This document shows positions 59,945 to 64,000 of a stretch of DNA of 64,000 nt, piece after piece; within the stretch, counting starts at the first letter, position 1; each line of letters starts with the position of its first letter. The position numbers and the translations under genes were made by a program. Below the pieces are notes generated by a model, which was not told the origin of the DNA, searched no databases, and worked only from the letters and a program-made list of their open reading frames with translations. Source of the stretch: Archivesica marissinica (Eukaryota > Mollusca > Bivalvia > Venerida > Vesicomyidae); assembly GCA_014843695.1 (NCBI GenBank), contig CM026404.1, positions 52,606,121 to 52,670,120 of the forward strand, written 5' to 3'.

Positions 59945-60484
59945 CAGTAAAAACCATCTATGCGACCACCCCGATTTTGAGACCACCCCGCTATTGCGAA
60001 CGATTTTTTTCAGAACGGAATATTTCACTATATATGTCAATGGTCGTTGACCCCGATAACCAGACCACCCCGTTATTCCGTAATGCGACCAGTTAATTCA
60101 GACAAATGCCATTAATCCTATGCTAATTATACCCCTAATACGACCAGGGCGATTTTCTCACTTTCATTGATCCACCTGACATGATAAAACATTTTTAATT
60201 ATGTCCCAGTTTTACGACAATTAAGCGACCACTTTATGGTATCGGTCAAGGTTAAGTGAGATAAACACGGAAGTGTTGATTGTAAATGATAGGTTTTGAA
60301 ACAACCAACTCTTCTGTAATTAAAACAGAAACACCAAGAAATTATCATGTGTGAAAGTACAGTGTACATGTAGTAAAATTATCATAATTTGGTCTTCTTG
60401 ACCAAACTCGATAAAGAGACCACCCCGCTAATAAGACCACTTTTTGGAAGTCCCATAGGTGGTCTTATTATAGGGGTTTTACTG
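59945..60484. mobile_element. 540 bp TIR element, TA-flanked, pogo/Tigger-like MITE
   Basis: The left end is CAGTAAAAACC followed by atctatgcgaccacc. The right end is ggtggtcttattataggggt followed by TTTACTG. It is flanked by TA at 59943-59944 and 60485-60486. The interior is full of gaccaccccg words in both orientations, and there is no transposase. CAGT..ACC termini and the TA target fit non-autonomous pogo/Tigger or related Tc1-mariner elements. Confidence 0.75.
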
Positions 60485-60583
60485 TACTTAAAAACCAACA
60501 CTATCCAATAGCAATACTACCCATGCCGAGTACCTCATCACAGTATAGTATTCAATATATACCAATTAATTTTATTTGTTTAA

Positions 60584-60810
60584 CCCATTCAACCCCAAGT
60601 AACTGGTGCATGATATTTTTAGACGAATAAATTAATAAGAAAATTACCTTTGGACCAGTTCATGTATCAAAATGGGCAATTTTATCTAAAAATATTAATA
60701 ATTATTACTGGCAAAAAGTGCAGAGCCTGATGAGATGGCTCGTCACGAGCCGGCTCATCTGGATCTACACTTTTTGTAAGTCTATTTAGAAGCCTGTGGT
60801 GTTGAAAGGG
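60584..60810 (-). mobile_element. piggyBac-like MITE, copy 3 (inverted)
   Basis: 227 bp, reverse orientation relative to copies 1 and 2, ends CCCATTCAACCCCA and TGGTGTTGAAAGGG, flanked by TTAA at 60580-60583 and 60811-60814. The internal palindrome is centred near 60741 (gatgagatggctcgtcacga, gccggctcatc). There is no coding capacity and no tandem expansion. Confidence 0.85.
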
Positions 60811-60814
60811 TTAA

Positions 60815-61280
60815 TGCAGTGAGATTCTAAACAAATTTATATATTGATTTGAAGTATTATTTAAGATTAAAGGGTATGTTCCAGGGCTTTATATACATGT
60901 AAAAAAAGGGTTAATCAATTTAAATATCTGTCCAGAATGACTGTACAACACATTTACTATGTTTCACAGTCTAGTATTTGTAGAAAAACTATAGATATAT
61001 ACACCGATATACGCCATTGGTTCAAATGAATTTGGAACATTCTAATTTATTGAAGTAATTTATTTCAATTTAGTTTTAATAAAGTCAGTATTTATCTCCC
61101 TTTGTCTCTAAGGTTAACATTATCATATCTCTTGTGCATATAATATTATCATTTGTTCTTTCACTTTCTTCAAATTGATACCAACAGCTGTGTACAGAAG
61201 GTTGAGGGATTTGAGGCCACCAATCAATATGCAATACTAATCCCCATACTGTACAACCAGGTTTCTACACAGAGGGTTTA
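60815..61280. other. unique AT-rich sequence
   Basis: No gene is recognised. It ends at 61282-61303 with gattgcgaagcaagttctaa, a 20-bp scrap of the family A/B SINE tail, directly against the start of the next array. Confidence 0.45.
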
Positions 61281-61303
61281 GATTGCGAAGCAAGTTCTAA
61301 CAA

Positions 61304-63870
61304 GTGAAACCAGCCGCTCCATGTAAAACCTTGTAAATCACCAGATACACAGAAGTGAAACCAGCCACTCCATGCAAAACCTTGTAAATCACCAGATACA
61401 GAGAAGTGAAACCAGCCGCTCCATGCAAAACCTTGTAAATCACCAGATACACAGAAGTGAAACCAGCAACTCCATGCAAAACCTTGTAAATCACCAGATA
61501 CAGAGAAGTGAAACCAGCCACTCCATGTAAAACCTTGTCCTCAGCACTAGACACAGAGAAGTGAAACCAGCCACTCGATGCAAAACCTTGTCATCAACAC
61601 AAGATACAGAGAAGTGAAACCAGCCACTCCATGTACAACCTTGTCCTCAGCACCAGATACAGAGAAGTGAAACCAGCCACTCCATGCAAACCTTGTCACC
61701 AGCACCAGATACAGAGAAGTGAAACCAGCCACTCCATGCAAACCTTGTCATCAGCACCAGATACAGAGAAGTGAAACCAGCCACTCCATGCAAAACCTTG
61801 TCATCAGCACCAGATACAGAGAAGTGAAACAAACCGCTCCATGCAAAAAACCTTGTCCTCAACACTAGACACAGAGAAGTGAAACCAGCCACTCGATGCA
61901 AAACCTTGTCATCAACACAAGATACAGAGAAGTGAAACCAGCCGCTCCATGCAAAACCTTGTCCTCAGCGCTAGACACAGAGAAGTGAAACCAGCCGCTC
62001 CATGCAAAACCTTGTCCTCAGCACTAGACACAGAGAAGTGAAACCATCCGCTCCATGCAAAATATTGTCCTCAACACCAGATACAGAGAAGTGAAACCAG
62101 CCGCTCCATGCAAAACCTTGTCATCAGCACCAGATACAGAGAAGTGAAACCAGCCACTCCATGCAAAACCTTGTCCTCAACACCAGATACAGAGAAGTGA
62201 AACCAGCCGCTCCATGCAAAACCTTGTCCGCAGCACTAGACACAGAGAAGTGAAACCATCCACTCCATGCAAAACCTTGTCATCAGCACAGATACAGAGA
62301 CAGTGAAACCAGCCGCTCCATGCAAAACCTTGTCATCAGCACCAGATACAGAGAAGTGAAACCAGCCGCTCCATGCAAAACCTTGTCATCAGCACCAGAC
62401 ACAGAGAAGTGAAACCAGCCGCTCCATGCAAAACCTTGTCATCAGCACCAGATACAGAGAAGTGAAACCAGCCGCTCCATGCAAAACCATGTCCTCAGCA
62501 CCAGACACAGAGAAATGAAACCAGCCACTCCATGCAAAACCATGTGCTCAGCACCAGACACAGAGAAGTGAAACCAGCCACTCCATGCAAAACCTTGTCC
62601 TCAACACCAGATACAGAGAAGTGAAACCAGCCGCTCCATGCAAAACCTTGTCCGCAGCACTAGACACAGAGAAGTGAAACCATCCGCTCCATGCAAAACC
62701 TTGTCCTCAACACCAGATACAGAGAAGTGAAACCAGCCGCTCCATGCAAAACCTTGTCATCAGCACCAGATACAGAGAAGTGAAACCAGCCACTCCATGC
62801 AAAACCTTGTCATCAGCACCAGACACAGAGAAGTGAAACCAGCCGCTCCATGCAAAACCTTGTCATCAGCACCAGATACAGAGAAGTGAAACCAGCCGCT
62901 CCATGCAAAACCATGTCCTCAGCACCAGACACAGAGAAATGAAACCAGCCGCTCCATGCAAAACCATGTGCTCAGCACCAGACACAGAGAAGTGAAACCA
63001 GCCGCTCCATGCAAAACCTTGTCCTCAACACCAGATACAGAGAAGTGCAACAAGCCGCTCCATGCAAAACCTTGTCATCAGCACCAGATACAGAGAAATG
63101 AAACCAGCCGCTCCATGCAAAACCTTGTCATCAGCACCAGATACAGAGACAGTGAAACCAGCCGCTCCATGCAAAACCTTGTCCTCAACACCAGATACAG
63201 AGAAGTGAAACCAGCCGCTCCATGCAAAACCTTGTCCTCAGCACTAGACACAGAGAAGTGAAACCAGCCGCTCCATGTACAACCTTGTCCTCAACACCAG
63301 ATACAGAGAAGTGAAACCAGCCGCTCCATGTAAAACCTTGTCCTCAGCACCAGATACAGAGAAATGAAACCAGTCGCTCCATGCAAACCTTGTCATCAGC
63401 ACCAGATACAGAGAAGTGAAACCAGTCGCTCCATGTACAACCTTGTCCTCAGCACCAGATACAGAGAAGTGAAACCAGCCGCTCCATGCAAACCTTGTCA
63501 TCAACACCAGATACAGAGAAGTGCAACAAGCCGCTCCATGTAAAACCTTGTCCTCAGCACCAGACACAGAGAAGTGAAACCAGCCGCTCCATGTAAAACC
63601 TTGTCCTCAACACCAGATACAGAGAAGTGAAACCAGCCGCTCCATGCAAAACCATGTGCTCAGCACCAGACACAGAGAAGTGAAACCAGCCGCTCCATGC
63701 AAAACCTTGTCCTCAACACCAGATACAGAGAAGTGCAACAAGCCGCTCCATGCAAAACCTTGTCATCAGCACCAGATACAGAGAAATGAAACCAGCCGCT
63801 CCATGCAAAAAACCTTGTCCTCAGCAGCACCAGACACAGAGAAATGCAACCAGCCACACCATGTCAGCAC
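61304..63870. repeat. 51/53 bp satellite array, ~48 copies
   Basis: The main unit (53 bp) is cagatacagagaagtgaaac, cagccgctccatgcaaaacc, ttgtcatcagcac. The first five units (to about 61540) are a 51-bp form with ttgtaaatcac in place of ttgtcatcagcac. Variants cgctcc/cactcc, tcctcaac/tcatcagc and agatac/agacac are shuffled. A block of units around 62500-63000 repeats around 63640-63870 (caaaaccatgtgctcagcac). It fades at 63850-63880. Confidence 0.95.
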
Positions 63871-64000
63871 CAGATACTTGCACATTACTTATTACAAGGC
63901 ATGCTAGAAAATTAATGTATTTACAAGTGGTAACTTCATAGCAGCTCTCATGACATTAAGTCTCTCCTACCCAGTACAAAGCTCTCTATGTATTACTAGT
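63871..64000. other. unique flank at window end
   Basis: Short unique sequence after the last array. Nothing is recognised. Confidence 0.4.

Noticed and set aside
3245..63870. Possible CRISPR arrays
   Set aside because: The repeats are contiguous with no unique spacers, and the DNA is clearly eukaryotic.

Overview
The window is eukaryotic nuclear DNA, most likely from a lophotrochozoan and probably a mollusc (bivalve-like). The reasons are several tRNA-derived SINE families, non-LTR retrotransposons with simple-repeat tails, TTAA- and TA-flanked MITEs, a hAT remnant, tiny exons with GTAAG donors in very long introns, and an extreme load of minisatellites. I could not confirm a species. There are no prokaryotic features, operons or CRISPR arrays.

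Layout. At least 21 different tandem-repeat arrays cover about 42-43 kb of the 62 kb of real sequence. Unit lengths are 10-12, 45, 43, 23, 46, 26, 57, 34, 68, 26, 26/28, 24, 21, 62/63, 36, 86/48, 39, 32, 27, 21 and 51/53 bp. The largest are the 57-bp array (13479-23028), the 86/48-bp array (40701-45860), the 27-bp array (51884-56448) and the 62/63-bp array (32915-36025). Two scaffold gaps of exactly 1000 N (12479-13478, 50884-51883) each sit between two unrelated arrays. Most long open frames here are artefacts of repeat units whose length is a multiple of three.

Between the arrays lie mobile-element remains. These are three SINE families built from different tRNA-like heads and a few shared 3' tails, three copies of a piggyBac-like MITE (8702, 46057, 60584), and two TA-flanked pogo/Tc1-like MITEs (2982, 59945). 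There is also a 5'-truncated LINE with good RT and RNase H domains (38238-40295, minus), the C-terminal scrap of another LINE (37161-37430) and a broken hAT transposase (48077-49362).

Host coding signal is sparse. Two plus-strand exon candidates (2219-2361, 7395-7424) have perfect GTAAGT donors and matching phase. Two minus-strand exon candidates lie at 29552-29592 and 25373-25474. A roughly 200-codon frame resembling the C-terminal part of alanyl-tRNA synthetase, broken by one stop, sits inside a 1.2-kb inverted-repeat-bounded segment (56924-58128).

The most unusual observations are a satellite visibly born from the terminal 40-odd bp of a piggyBac-like MITE with a rebuilt TTAA in every unit (8940-9990), the transposon-like cassette around the synthetase-like fragment, and modular head and tail exchange among the SINEs.
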